From assembly GCF_021134715.1 (NCBI RefSeq), contig NC_060023.1, positions 2,356,001-2,420,000 of the forward strand: 64,000 nt of DNA, in the 5' to 3' direction. A program made the translations under genes and the position numbers. This DNA comes from Daphnia pulex (lineage: Eukaryota; Arthropoda; Branchiopoda; Diplostraca; Daphniidae). Positions 52,379 to 61,956 of the stretch are shown piece after piece (position 1 is the stretch's first letter; each line of letters opens with the position of its first letter). A model generated the notes under the pieces. It worked only from the letters and a program-made list of their open reading frames with translations. It ran no database searches and was not told where the DNA came from.

Positions 52379-52990
52379 GCGGCTATTGTACCTGCTTGAT
52401 AATGATGTAACACGTGTCGTTCTCCCCCAACCTCTACAGTCTACACCACTCCATGACACGTTTTACACGTAATGATCTCCGTGACCTTCGAAAGTGAAGG
52501 ACATGCAAACTGGCCTTTCCTTCTGCAGGTTGACGTTGCTGGGGATGGGTATAGGCCTACAACAAACAATATCAAAATGAATATCAAATGGTTACGTAAC
52601 ACGTCTCGTTCTTACCCAAACTCTACACCACTGCATCACACGTTTTACGTAATGATCTCCGTGACCTTCGAAGGGAAGGACATGCAAACTGGCCTTTCCT
52701 TCTGTAGGTTGACGTTGCTGGGGATGGGTATACAACAAAAAATATCAAAATGAACACTGGTTATGGCTTGCGGCTATTGTACCTGCTTGATAATGATGAA
52801 ACACGTCCCGTTCTCACCCAACCTCTACACCACTGCATGACACGTTTTACTTAATGATCTCCGTGACCTTCGAGTATGAAACACACGTAAACTGGCCATT
52901 CCTTCTGCAGGTTGACATTGCTGGGGGTGGGTCTACAACAACCAATATCAAAATGAATACATAAAAATGAATACCAAATGGTTATGGCTT
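52379..52990. repeat. Three tandem ~200-bp repeat units upstream of the tyrosine-rich gene
   Basis: Units at about 52379-52594, 52595-52769 and 52770-52990. Each contains CTCTACACCACTGCATGACACG or a close variant, ATGATCTCCGTGACCTTCGA, AACTGGCC(T/A)TTCCTTCTG and AGGTTGACGTTGCTGGG. Units 1 and 3 start with GCGGCTATTGTACCTGCTTG; unit 2 has lost that part. The array begins about 37 bp beyond the TATA box, so the unit nearest the gene is in promoter-proximal position. It could be a duplicated upstream regulatory module or a simple tandem expansion. Confidence 0.8.
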
Positions 52991-54090
52991 AAAACTCACA
53001 TAATGATGAATTGGCTTAAGATTGAGGGATGTTTGCACAATTCTCTAGGGACTATTGAGCAAGTGTAGCAGCTTAATGTGCTATAACTAGAACATTTTGC
53101 ACAAGCATATTTTGCAAACCAGTAGGCACAGTAGAAATAGGCCCAGACATACTTGATGAATGACACAGAATACCACATTACAATAATGAACAATAAGAAT
53201 ACCACGTTATTGTGAAAAACTAAATTACGATTCAATCAAATTCAGTGGGACAGCTGCAGTAAATTACAAACGTGCAATTCACGTTATCCCAGGCTGCTTC
53301 AGGTCTAAAATAGCAAAAAAGGAACAACAACCAAAAACATAACCTGGTGTGGAGGAGCCAAATACTATTCTGTACTACGCTCTGGCCTAGCTCTTTCTTG
53401 TTGTGACAACACCTGATCTTAGTAAACCTGAGGTTCCCTATATTCAGTTACATTGTTCAATCAAGCGGCTTGACTGATTGACGATACAAACGTCGTCCGA
53501 AGACGAGTCGCCAATACGACCTATGCTGACTTGTCAGGCGGATAGCTTCGAATTCGGAAACGGAACGCGGATTGGACATTCACATCGAACATCGGAATCA
53601 CAACGAACTTGGTAACACATTGGATTCAAAGTCCCGACTTAAAGAGTTATCAGACTTCAACCACTTAGACCATCCACATCAGTTTATTCTTGTTTCGCCC
53701 TCTGGCGGATTTCGGACAAAGTAATTTTGATCTACCGGGGAATCGAACTCGGGTCACGAAATGACATGTACTCATGAACATCAAGCGACGTCTTATCCGA
53801 CACACCTATCCTTCCCCTAAATATTATGTTTTATTTTGCATACAAAAATTTCCGACAATACGTAGTTAAATTTTTTGATTTTTAAAATGGGAAGATTTTT
53901 TTGTAACTATTATCTCAAATATGTGAGGCATACAACAAATTTCGAAAACTAGTACAGCCATCTGTGCTGCGGTGTTCGAGATTTAAAGGTGCCCATGTTA
54001 ACCATAATACAACTGCAACTTTGACCAATAACCCTTGGAAAATTTAAATTTTCATCGTGAAATACCTCTATAGATTATAAATTATTAACA
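52991..54090. other. Intergenic, no protein gene
   Basis: No splice-supported coding frame. It contains one tRNA-like element (53731-53812, listed separately). The rest is AT-rich unique sequence as far as I can see. Confidence 0.5.
53731..53812 (-). repeat. tRNA-like / tRNA-derived SINE relic
   Basis: On the minus strand there is a strong B box, GAGTTCGATTCCCCGG, and upstream an A-box-like GTGTGTCGGATAAGACGTCG at about tRNA spacing. Cloverleaf pairing is incomplete. The segment TAAGACGTCG is shared with the element at 11.7 kb. A Pol III-derived repeat is more likely than a working tRNA gene. Confidence 0.4.
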
Positions 54091-54730
54091 ATGGCCCCAG
54101 GTTCGATAGCGCAATTCTTTCAGACGCAATCGGACGAAGTTGAAGCAACCGATATTAAATTATCTTGAAATACTTGATCGAGTGGAACTAAAAGCAATTC
54201 TTCCCGAAAGCCTTTGCCTGTTGTTATCATCCCCTTCTCTAAAGTCTATAAGTATAAGTTCTTGTGACACCCTTACTGATGATGTGTTACACGAGGCCGC
54301 CAATCTCCATTCGTTCAATAAGCTCGAAACCTTTGAATTGCATGAATGTAAATTAGTGACTATCAAAATTTTGGATCTGTAGATGAAAACGACTAATCCT
54401 CTTAAATGAATTTGGTTAAGATGGGAACAGAGGGAGCCGAAGGATTTTAAAAAGTTCTTTGTCGTTGGGAAAAGCAAACAGCGAAGCACCACTGTCATGT
54501 CAGGTTGTCTATTGACTATCGCTACTGTGAATTCAAAGATGTCGAATGTGAAGGATTGTGATGTCGAAAGTCAAGATGAAGAAATAACCGTTAGCGATAA
54601 CGATTAAGAAATATCTAATGTCGATAGCGAAGAATTATCTGATAGCGATAGCGAAGATTCTCCAGCTGAAGATAGTGAGAAATCTTTATCCAACGACGGT
54701 ATTGAAGAATTACTTATCATTGAAGGATAA
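54091..54730 (+). pseudogene. Leucine-rich-repeat protein pseudogene
   Basis: A start-like ATG at 54091 opens 25 codons and then stops (54166-54168); the frame beginning at 54140 continues as protein-like sequence, which implies one frameshift between them. That second frame reads LRR-type units (LLSSPSLKSISISSCDTLTD, then LHSFNKLETFELHECKLVT) as far as a TAG at 54380-54382. The same frame remains protein-like past two more stops (a TGA near 54407 and a TAA near 54605) to an acidic Ser/Asp/Glu tail (DSDSEDSPAEDSEKS) ending at 54730. Four independent lesions in about 640 bp with preserved amino-acid character mean a decayed gene. The LRR spacing resembles F-box/LRR proteins, but no F-box is visible. 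Confidence 0.55.
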
Positions 54731-55172
54731 TTTCAATGTACCGCAGTAATTCTTTTGGTTTATGACTTCTCCTATATTTAGGATGATGGTAATAAAAAAG
54801 TTGACTGGGAGTAATAAAAACATCAAAATATAACGCTTAGATACTTATTTTTTATCAACAAGAGCGTCGCTGTATGGAAATTCAAACGAATTTCCATTAG
54901 AATAACAAATATCGCTGTAAAAAAACAAAATCGCCTAAAAATGTGCAGCAGCAAGCTCAAGTATTTGCCTTTGCCGTTGGATGCCTACCCGACGGAAAAA
55001 AGGTATTTAATTTCCAGATTAACGCGGAAAATGAAATCCGAAAAATAATTCAATCTTAAGAGGACGGTCGAAGAGAATGACACGAGAATGACTTGCGACT
55101 AGATAAGAGCATTCAATCGATGGGCGATGTCTGTTATAATTAATAATGTAAAGTTATAATTCATACTGCGTC

Positions 55173-55400
55173 CTACCTTGAAGCCTTGGAAATACCGTCG
55201 AGCAGGCACCTCCTCCTGTTGAGAGCTCCGCCCACACAGAAACTGAGAGTTGACATCAGGTGGGTTAAATGGAGGAAGGACGTACTCGGTGATTACACTC
55301 AGCATACTCACAACAGTGCACACGACGAGAGAAGGGGGAAAAGGAGATGAAGTAGCCACTTTCGATCCCTGGTCGTCGCACTCCGCAGTGTAGAAGACGC
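55173..55400 (-). CDS. Possible orphan exon of an unknown gene
   Basis: On the minus strand an open stretch reads ...FYTAECDDQGSKVATSS, then a hydrophobic run (LVVCTVVSMLSVITEYVLPPF), and a polar part ending RRYFQGFK directly at a CAAG|GTAGGACG donor. Composition and donor look coding. There is no ATG at the start: the frame is closed upstream by a TAA just after a CTTCAG acceptor. No partner exon is evident downstream. It may be an internal exon of a decayed gene or chance. Function unknown. Confidence 0.25.
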
Positions 55401-55867
55401 GTTACGCCAACTGAAGGACAAAATGGTAATTATTGTGAATGCCACTTCACCTCTTACATTTTAACTGATTTACAATACAAAAACATGAAGTTGAAATACA
55501 TTCTACAAACCGGGACGATCCATTTCAGCTGGGGTCTGTCAGTTGCTTTCGACTCTCGTCGAATGCCAGAAGCCATCTTGAAAGTAACGCGCAAACCGCA
55601 ACATTGCCATTTTCAGTCTTGCATTTAAAAACGTCCGCATCTGGCGTCTCTGCCAGCTGCCAGCAAAGAGCCAAAGCGGCAAAGTCCGACTGCGAACTGT
55701 GAATACAAAATGTTTAGCATAAGTGCTTAACGACTCATTTTTTAAAAGTGATTAAAACAAAATTGTATGTGGAATCTTGAATAAAGAAAAAGTAAAAAAG
55801 CCATACCAGATCCGAAGGAAGGAGACTGCATTAACAATTTATTACATCCTTCGTTTGCGAACAAGAA
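55401..55867. other. Intergenic, up to the first segmental-duplication copy
   Basis: No coding frame seen. The duplicated block starts abruptly at about 55866-55868. Confidence 0.5.
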
Positions 55868-57909
55868 GGCGTTTACTCAATGCCCTAATTTCGTGATGAA
55901 CTGCGAAGACTTAACTGTAATTTGAGAACATAAAAGGGATTCCCGGAAAAAAAAAGGCGCTGATAGATAAATCAAACGCTTCTTTACGTCCACTCGATGA
56001 ACATCAAAACTTTCGAAATGCAAACACACTTCAGAGAAGTCAGCAAGTCTATAAACAAGTGTTGTCGAGTCTGGGCTGCGCCATACATTAAAAACGATGA
56101 AACATTTTGAGATTAACTCGGATTAACTTAGTATCGTGTAAGCGTGACGAAGGCAGCAACTGCTCGCTGCACCCTTGTTCCGTTTGATCGTACCATTTCT
56201 TAATTTAACAAAGACAAAAGTGTCGTAATTTAGCGTCATGGCGACTTGCAACATCTCAATGAAAAGTCTCCTATTCGCAGCGCAATTATTGGCGACTGTT
56301 TGTGGTCAAGATTCTCCTTCTTTCTGGACCAAACTGCAAATTTCGCCCAACGAACTTTGTTCTATGCCGTTCGGTAGTTTTCGCGTCAACATTTACGAGC
56401 ACGCCGAAAATAGCAAGTTGAGTACACTTCCCGCCCGTTACAAATATTTCTACACTCCGATCGCCATGCTGGATCACACAAGCGCCACCAGTTCCTTCAA
56501 CAATGTCACAAAACAGCCGGAAATCCGTTTCCGTATTGAAATGTGGAACGATAAGGTCGAAAGTGAAGTGGTTAAATATCTGGGCAAAGTCATCGGTCAA
56601 CCAGTTCACGATCACCAGGTACAAGTTATTCCACTGGAGAAAGTAGTTCTGGTCAACACGATACCTTCAACTGCTTTCTCCCTCGGCAATAATTGGCTTC
56701 CCTATCAGCTGCACAAATTCCTTCAATTTTCTCTGTCGTGTTTTACGCAAAACGATTGCGATCAACTGGCGCTCGACATGCGCTCTAACCCGAACAGTTT
56801 GACCATTTAACTTTTGTTTAGCTTATCTTCACAGACGTCACAAACAAAGGAAACCACTATTCGCATCGACAATGTCGTTTCGGGACAAATGGTCAGCAAT
56901 CTCTTGCAACGATTTGGCCAAAAAGACGAGATTCTACTAACGACTAACGATGAGAAGCGACTATTGACAGAAACAACAACCAACATCCTCGTAGAAACGT
57001 TCGACGAATCGGACGTTGTTTCTCCAAATTCGGAATCGCAGATCTACAACATGTTAAGGAACTTGCTTTTCTCTAATAATAAGACGGTCGTCAAAGAGCA
57101 GAGCGACAAGATGTGGGACACGGTTTTCTGGAATGAGGAAAATTACCGACCGGACAAGGCAGCAAAATCATTAAACGAAGTCTACAAGAAGTTGGACGTG
57201 GAATCAAAGAAGAAACTGTCGGAATTGTATAAAAAATTTCAAAAAGATGGAAGGCCAAGAAAATGTTTTGTTCGCTATTGTTTCAGCGAAGGTACCGGTG
57301 ACAACAGATTTCGCCAAACACGGATCTACTTCCAAGGACGATATTGATAAATTTTACCAAATGAGTAAAGGCTATGTTGAATGGGATGGAGATAAATTCG
57401 TTCCCAAACCGCTAGCTCTCAGCAAAATTAATCTTACACAATTGCGTGAAAGGCATTTGTTAAAAGATCGTAAAGTGATCATTCGTTACTCGATCGCTGT
57501 CTTGTCCATCCCCATTAATTTTGTACAATACCGTGGATTGACTGTCACTGACGAATGGCGAAATTTGAAGGACAAGTTAAAAGGTATTTTGCTGCTTTTA
57601 TTACGCGTAACGTAAAATTTCAAATTTCCGACGATTTCTTTTTTTGAAAGAAACAAGGACCGCTCTTCTGAATTTGAAAAAGGACTTGAATGGTAGGAAC
57701 ATTGGACTTTAAGAACTTTTTCCTGATTTCTAAATTTTCCTGATAAATATTACTGGACAGAGAGAACAAATGCCATCGAGAATATTGGTAGGATCCTAAT
57801 GTCCTGCGCTGATCTCCGTCAAATTGGACATAAAAAAAGTGGACTCTTTTCGATTATGGGACAAAAAAAGATGGAAACTGTCCACTGCAATTTTTCGAAG
57901 CAATCTAAC
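55868..57909. repeat. Segmental duplication, copy A
   Basis: At least 2,040 bp (AAGGCGTTTACTCAATGCCC onward) are repeated in direct orientation 6,090-6,091 bp to the right, from 61957 to the window end. The copies differ at only scattered bases (roughly 1% by eye), by one A in an A run, and by one inserted C in copy B. The last ~650 bp show no difference that I could find. The right end of copy A cannot be fixed because copy B is cut by the window edge. Confidence 0.9.
56238..57615 (+). pseudogene. Secreted-protein gene of unknown family, frame-disrupted, copy A
   Basis: The ATG at 56238 opens MATCNISMKSLLFAAQLLATVCGQ, a signal peptide, and a 190-codon frame (FGSFRVNIYEH, YKYFYTPIAML, FSLGNNWLPYQLHKF). 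It stops at 56808-56810, but the same frame resumes with clear protein sequence (LFSLSSQTSQTKETTIRIDNV) to about 57250. Near 56790 the neighbouring frame reads NPEQFDHL, so two compensating small indels are more likely than an intron; the only GT-AG pair there is 38 nt and breaks the frame. A further frame change lies near 57250, after which GQENVLFAIVSAKVPVTTDF runs to the stop at 57615. The restored gene would exceed 450 residues. I do not know the family. An assembly error is an alternative, but copy B shares all these breaks. Confidence 0.7.
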
Positions 57910-58961
57910 GAGGAAGGTATTGCTAGAAAAAATATAAATATAAATTAAAGCTGCTTGAATCGGCATGTGTGTACACAATAATAGGTTTTCAGAAATTGAT
58001 TGGTTTCGTTGACGTCAAATCTTCTCCCGTTTACTTTCATGCGCAGAAGACTTCAAGTTACGCAAGAATAAACACCGCAATCCCGTTTGAGGAAGCAAGG
58101 ATCAATGTGTCTAAAACAAACATACCCTGTATCTAGCTCATCGACACTGAATTGAAATGACAATAAAAGACTAAAGAAAAATAGTTTGATACTCACAACA
58201 TATTCTCCTCATCAATATCATGATCTCGTGGCCCTCAAGAAACTCCGTGCTAGGTGAGGGCTGGGGTAGTAGTACAGTCGGCTGTGTAGACAAATGATGC
58301 TGGCCGGGTAGCTGGAGCAGGCTCAACTCTCACATGCCTCGGGGCAATGAAAAGTTGGCACGCAAGTGAGCAGTATTGCAGAATAATAGCACGTCAGTCA
58401 GTCGACAGTCGTCGCCGATCTTTCGTCAGGTTCCGCCTACTGGATTAATTCATTAAATAGCGGCGCAGCATAAATCTGAAACGAAAATAAGTGTTATTTT
58501 AGATACCAAAAATTTCATAGAAGATTTGCAGCGACACCAAGTAATACTTCAAATCAAGAGCAGGTACGTTCTTAGAAAGTCAAAGAGGGAAAATCCAGCA
58601 GGTAGCAGCCAACGAATTGACATACAAAGAGCTTAGTCGACCTTATAGCCCCTAGCCCTTTCATTTTTTCATTGAGAGAAATAAAGATGGTTGTCATTCA
58701 GTCAATTAAGCAAAATCTAAATTAAAAAATTAACAAACAATACCTGAAACTGCTGTCTGTGATGCATTCCCAAAATTCTGTGTCAAAACATAACTTACAG
58801 ATAATCCGTGATGATAACCAATAAAACAGAATCTTGGTTCTTGTCATTTTTTTCACTAAAAGGTAAGCCACACATTTTTCTGTTTACATGTTTAGACAAG
58901 AATTAAAATGGTTTAGCACAGTTTTACCTCTGTTTGCATTTAGAAGTTTGCTGCATGCTTT
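57910..58961. other. Intergenic, weak coding hints on minus strand
   Basis: A perfect CRE-like TGACGTCA lies at 58010-58017. On the minus strand around 58270-58380 a 37-codon stretch is open (APRHVRVEPAPATRPASF, then VYTADCTTTPALT and a stop), Pro/Ala-rich like many secreted arthropod proteins, but I see no start or clear splice pair. Nothing else is supported. Confidence 0.3.
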
Positions 58962-59884
58962 TTATTGGGAATGGAAATGATAGAATATATCCCTATTATA
59001 GTTTGTTTGATAACCATCATCATCAACTGCTTCAGAAGTAGCAATTAACTGGTCAAGAGAGAACCTGTAAAATCAGAAAATTGTTAATCACAGTGAGTTA
59101 ATAATTTATTGTCATCAATGTATCGTGCTTGATTTGGTTGCAAAATATAATCATATTATCGTGGTGTTGTGGTGTGTACCTTTTGCATTTGTCCACAAAT
59201 TGGGCTGTGAAGCTGATGTTTGTAGCTGAAGCTGGTTACGCAAAGTATTCACCCACTTGCCTGAAAAATGGGAATTTTCATGCTCCATTAATGTAACATG
59301 ATGGGACAACAAAACACTTAAAAATCATTTAGGAATAGTAAAATACAGAGATGTGTGCAATAATAGCACCTACAGCTATACCAGTCTACAGTTCCAGACT
59401 TATTACATATTATGAATGTAAAAATAAGCTAAAGCAATGAAAACTTGCAAACAGAACCACCTTGCAATTAAGATGTGCTCGGTCCATGTCCCCAAAAACT
59501 TCACCTGGATACATTTGATGAAAATATTTAGTCAAGAATGCAATAAGAATCCTTACCTTAAAAAAGGTCTTGCTTATTCAGCAACTTGATGTAAAAACTT
59601 AAATGCCCATGATCCAATTGATCTGTTAATGCTATGCAATGCCTTGATGAAACGTAGAATTGCAGATTGTTATGTAGAATTGCAGCATACAGAGATGGGT
59701 ATAAGTATAAACTATATTGGTGGTTACAGTGTCAGACAAGTCAAGCCTAAAATAATTAAGAAATTCCGTAAACTGAATAGAACATGTAATTGCTTAAAAT
59801 GCCATTCAACTTACACTTCACAGCCAATTTCGCATCCTTTAATTTCTTCTCTGCCTTCTCAACTTCATTCCCTGGGGTTTCCAT
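58962..59884 (-). pseudogene. Candidate multi-exon gene, apparently degenerate
   Basis: Five exon-like segments with proper splice borders lie on the minus strand. 59884-59815 starts METPGNEVEKAEKKLKDAKLAVK and ends at GTAAGT. 59622-59557 joins in phase (YQLDHGHLSFYIKLLNKQDLF) but meets a stop just before its GTAAGG donor, as if one T had been gained in a T run. 59504-59461 and 59260-59180 follow. 59064-58962 reads FSLDQLIATSEAVDDDGYQTNYNRD to a stop. The last two segments join well in one frame (QFVDKCKR-FSLDQL), but the phases of the middle segments do not agree. Either it is a recently broken gene or I have misplaced an exon. I recognise no domain; the N-terminus is a charged helix. Confidence 0.4.
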
Positions 59885-59911
59885 TATGAGATGTCAAACA
59901 ATATCTTTACT

Positions 59912-60229
59912 GTCCCTACGAGCAGCGTACTAGGGCATGATAGTTTTTTATTAATTTTTTAACTAGATTTGGTTAATTTATCAAGTTCGAGAATACTTAA
60001 TAGTAGAATTGTAATAAAAAAAAGTTTCGTTCGGTACCATTTTACATACATGATTATTTTATGCAAGCACGAAAGGGAACCATGGAGGGAGGGGGATTAG
60101 AACCCGGAAACCACCGGAGGAGACAAGAGACTTAATAACTAACTACATTGCGTGCCATAACCAATAAACCGTGGTTGCACATACTATATTGATTGGAAGT
60201 TAATTTTAAACACGAATAAATCATTAAAA
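59912..60229 (-). repeat. tRNA-derived repeat, copy 1
   Basis: About 318 bp, beginning GTCCCTACG, repeated in direct orientation at 60547-60849. Read on the minus strand it contains an A-box-like GGTTATGGCACGCA and a B-box CCGGGTTCTAATCC about 45 nt later, so a Pol III promoter of tRNA origin lies inside a longer unit. That is the structure of a tRNA-derived SINE. Confidence 0.6.
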
Positions 60230-60546
60230 AATATTTTATAGAAATATGTTATTTTGCTTCATATTACTTTTTTAATAATATTCAAATCTATTATTTATTT
60301 ATGAATGCAAAAAGTAAAAAGTTAGCAATTCTACCGCTAGATGTATAATGTTTTCTTTCTTGGACAGCGACCATGGCAACTCAGCGAGGATGAGTATGAG
60401 TAGGGAAATACTGGTTCGAATTCAATAACAATAAAAATTTAAAAATGAAAAGTATGGCGATAATATTTAAAGTTCAATCTCATATCATACTGAACGCAGG
60501 TGGTGTTTCCGTTTGACGCTTCAGCCTGGTGAATGAAAGGCTCAAA
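60230..60546. other. Spacer between the two SINE-like copies
   Basis: AT-rich; holds GGTTCGAATTC near 60411, which resembles a B box on the plus strand, without a matching A box. No coding frame. Confidence 0.4.
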
Positions 60547-60849
60547 GTCCCTACGGCGTACGGCGTGATAGTTTGTTTTTTTAGCTAGATTTGTTTAATT
60601 TATCAAGTTAGAGGATAGTATAAAGAAGTTTAATTTAAAAAAAATTTCGTTCGGTACCGTTTTACATACATGATTATTTTATGCAAGCACGAAAGGGAAC
60701 CATGGAGGGAGGGGGAATAGAACCCGGAAACCACCGGAGGAGACAAGAGACTTAATAACTAACTACACTGCGTGCCATAACCATTCAACCATGGTTGCAC
60801 ATACTATAATGATTGGAAGTTAATTTTAAACACGAACAAATCATTAAAT
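60547..60849 (-). repeat. tRNA-derived repeat, copy 2
   Basis: Second copy of the unit at 59912-60229. The central ~190 bp (from TTTCGTTCGGTACC through the A box to AACACGAA) is almost identical; the left 100 bp is more diverged. The B box here reads CCGGGTTCTATTCC. Two copies 0.6 kb apart in the same orientation could reflect tandem duplication rather than two insertions. Confidence 0.6.
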
Positions 60850-61414
60850 AATCACAAATTTTAAAATCCGTGTGAAAAATCACACTCACTAAATTAGCTG
60901 GAAATTTTTATAAATTCAATTAAGTGGACTAATAAGGTTTGAAAAAAAATGTTGAAATAGTTCAGCCTCGGGAGACTCACGATCCGCTTGCCCGGCCCAT
61001 GTCCGGATCATGTCCGGCACAACTTCACATTATCTCCACGTACACTCTGGCATTGTGCTACGGGGCTGTACAATTAAACCTAATTTTTGACAATTTATAC
61101 TTTTACTTAATCGTTTTGATCACTCATAAACAAATGAATTTTGATTATCATTTTGAGTAAAAATAACGACAAGAGTAATCTGTAAACAATAAACATCATA
61201 TTAATATTTGGCGTAGAATCAACATTACTATAGCATAGACCAATCTTTGAGCATAAAAGGAAATTAAAAGCTATCGTACTTCACACTGCTGCGCAACCAA
61301 AAAAAAGCGCTGCTAACGTTAAAGAAGAAGTTAGACACTATATCAAAATAAATCATCTAAGGCAACAAACAATGAAAACAGAATAACTAAATGGTAGTTT
61401 GAAGGAATGACGTC
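60850..61414. other. Intergenic, no gene seen
   Basis: AT-rich; one short plus-strand frame from 60939 has no supporting splice sites or motifs. Confidence 0.45.
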
Positions 61415-61682
61415 TCAATAGGGGAGAAGTTCTGGAAAAATACATTTCATCCGCTGACACTTGTTATCTATGGCGAGGATCAAGTCCCTGAGGTAAATGG
61501 TTGGGACGCAATAGATAACTTTACTGGCGTTTAAATAAACTTGAACCTTGCTGACTTCACGACTACTTAGGACACACAGGTTATTCTCCAAAGTCAATCT
61601 AAAACACATGAAAAACAAATCAAAGTCAATTACATATTTGATATTACTTCGTTTGTGGTTGTTGAATGGAAACAATCGCCAT
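61415..61682 (-). CDS. Small two-exon gene candidate, 72 residues
   Basis: Exon 61682-61648 (MAIVSIQQPQT) ends at ACGAA|GTAATA. A 49-nt intron ends TGTGTTTTAG, and exon 61598-61415 joins in phase to read KLTLENNLCVLSSREVSKVQV, YLNASKVIYCVPTIYLRDLI and further residues to a TGA. The join gives a continuous, well-balanced protein with three conserved-looking Cys residues. No signal peptide or known domain is visible. The intron is short but within the range for compact arthropod genomes. A plus-strand frame starting at 61666 overlaps the 5' end by 17 nt. It could also be the last exons of a larger or decayed gene. Confidence 0.4.
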
Positions 61683-61956
61683 TACAGACGAATGTAACGG
61701 CATCCAGCAGAAAACGGAAAAAATCGAACATTCGAAAAAAAAACCAAAGGTTTGGTCAAATTTACTTGTTAGAACAATTTACTGGCGAATTGTCGTAAAT
61801 CAATTCCAACATTTATCTATCACCTATAATAAAATAAACACAAGATTTCAAATTTTGAAGGTCGACTTTCAAAGGGTAATAATTACAATAGCGTAATTCA
61901 GAAGGTAAACACAATTACACAAAGTTTACATCCGTGTGAAAATCATAAACCTAAAA

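Noticed and set aside
42640-60350. Recurring short string CGCTAGATGG (about 42640, 49101, 60341)
   Set aside because: Too short and too few copies to call a repeat from this window; contexts are unrelated.
61666-61896. 76-codon plus-strand frame starting METIAITDECNG
   Set aside because: Only the first 28 codons look coding, with a weak AAG|GTTTGG donor. No continuing exon was found, and it overlaps the better-supported minus-strand candidate.
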